This document shows positions 40,806 through 41,043 of a stretch of DNA of 41,043 bases, one piece after another. The DNA comes from Marinifilum sp. (lineage in GTDB: Bacteria > UBA9089 > CG2-30-40-21), in the NCBI GenBank assembly GCA_020717845.1, contig DYDG01000013.1, positions 1 through 41,043 on the forward strand, written 5' to 3'. Under the pieces are notes generated by a model. It ran no database searches, was not told where the DNA came from, and saw only the letters and a program-made list of their open reading frames with translations. The translations under genes and the position numbers were made by a program. How positions within the stretch are numbered: position 1 is the stretch's first letter; every line of letters begins with the position of its first letter.

Positions 40806-40918
40806 TATATTTACGCAGGTTGTTCAGACTAAAGGCTGATAGTCGATGTTCAAGTTTTTTATGGCTCATAAGAACCACCAGTTCAGAGTAGTAAAATACC
40901 AGCCAATATTCTTGTAGC

Positions 40919-40953
40919 TGCGACCTGCCAGAGGTGCTACCTCCTTGTGGTCG
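40919..40953 (+). repeat. GCGACC/GGTCGC hairpin repeat
   Basis: GCGACC and GGTCGC flank an inner AGAGG/CCTCC stem. The inner part (CCTGCCAGAGGTGCTACCTCC) resembles the sequence before the terminal repeat near 40996-41015, so this is the same repeat family. Confidence 0.55.
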
Positions 40954-41006
40954 CTTCTTATTTCCCATGCGTGATTGGAAGATAGCGGGGACAAGCCTGC
41001 CAGAGA

Positions 41007-41043
41007 TGCTATCTCCCGCAGCTACAAATATGCTAAGCCGTTC
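41007..41043. repeat. Terminal direct repeat, right copy
   Basis: Same 37 bases as 1-37 with one mismatch; the window ends exactly where the match ends. Confidence 0.85.

Noticed and set aside
40720-40968. 82-codon frame on minus
   Set aside because: It crosses hairpin repeats, has no family resemblance and lies opposite a good promoter; a chance frame.

Overview
The window is a 41-kb, AT-rich bacterial segment with many short interspersed hairpin repeats. No rRNA or tRNA gene is visible. The gene content suggests a Gram-negative-type, sugar-using bacterium: a complete mannose-class PTS, pyruvate phosphate dikinase, dTDP-rhamnose genes, and an envelope polysaccharide block with B12-dependent radical SAM proteins. 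The repeats and gene mix resemble environmental genomes of little-cultured phyla, but I cannot assign a lineage. The two ends of the window carry the same repeat (1-37 and 41007-41043), as expected of an assembly contig that broke at a repeat.

Region 1 (1-9000, minus strand): ppdK; a DUF2442/DUF4160 pair; a secreted LysM-NlpC/P60 cell-wall hydrolase whose linker contains a repeat-derived insert; a DUF6338-like membrane protein followed by an overlapping 38-codon proline-rich gene; and a 1075-residue fusion of a PTS EIIA domain to a type II (Na,K-ATPase-like) P-type ATPase.

Region 2 (9246-22254, plus strand): metK and ahcY (SAM cycle), then an operon for mannose-type EIIA, EIIB, EIIC, EIID, HPr and EI, then a bifunctional phosphoglucose/phosphomannose isomerase. 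Together these take up a hexose as its 6-phosphate and pass it to fructose-6-phosphate. A secreted TPR protein, folD, an S1-repeat protein, crcB and a DUF190 gene follow. The EI/HPr pair here could phosphorylate the EIIA domain on the ATPase.

Region 3 (about 22.5-28.85 kb, plus strand) is the most interesting part. It reads as an integron cassette array without an integrase (a CALIN). Four well-formed attC-like sites (ending at 24010, 24944, 27538 and 28113), two degenerate ones (22537-22632, 23059-23115) and one truncated site (28820-28860) separate small units. All but one unit are toxin-antitoxin modules: RHH/Doc, PIN/antitoxin, DUF2281/MazF plus DUF2283, MntA/HepT, PIN/antitoxin. Three toxins (Doc, MazF, HepT) are truncated at the 3' end while both PIN toxins are full length. 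The remaining cassette holds a single 803-residue protein of unknown family with a zinc ribbon and a C-terminal PD-(D/E)XK-type nuclease signature, a candidate defence nuclease.

Region 4 (28.9-41.0 kb): a flavin reductase-like gene, rfbD and rfbB on plus; then a minus-strand block (two B12-binding radical SAM proteins, one frameshifted, two GT2 glycosyltransferases, DUF2304, a methyltransferase and a large GT-C-like membrane protein). This block is bracketed by 90-nt inverted repeats at 31385-31474 and 40106-40195. A GT2 remnant and a small SMR/EamA-like transporter follow. Near-consensus TTGACA-17-TATAAT promoters are visible before metK and before both minus-strand polysaccharide units, and they fix several start codons.
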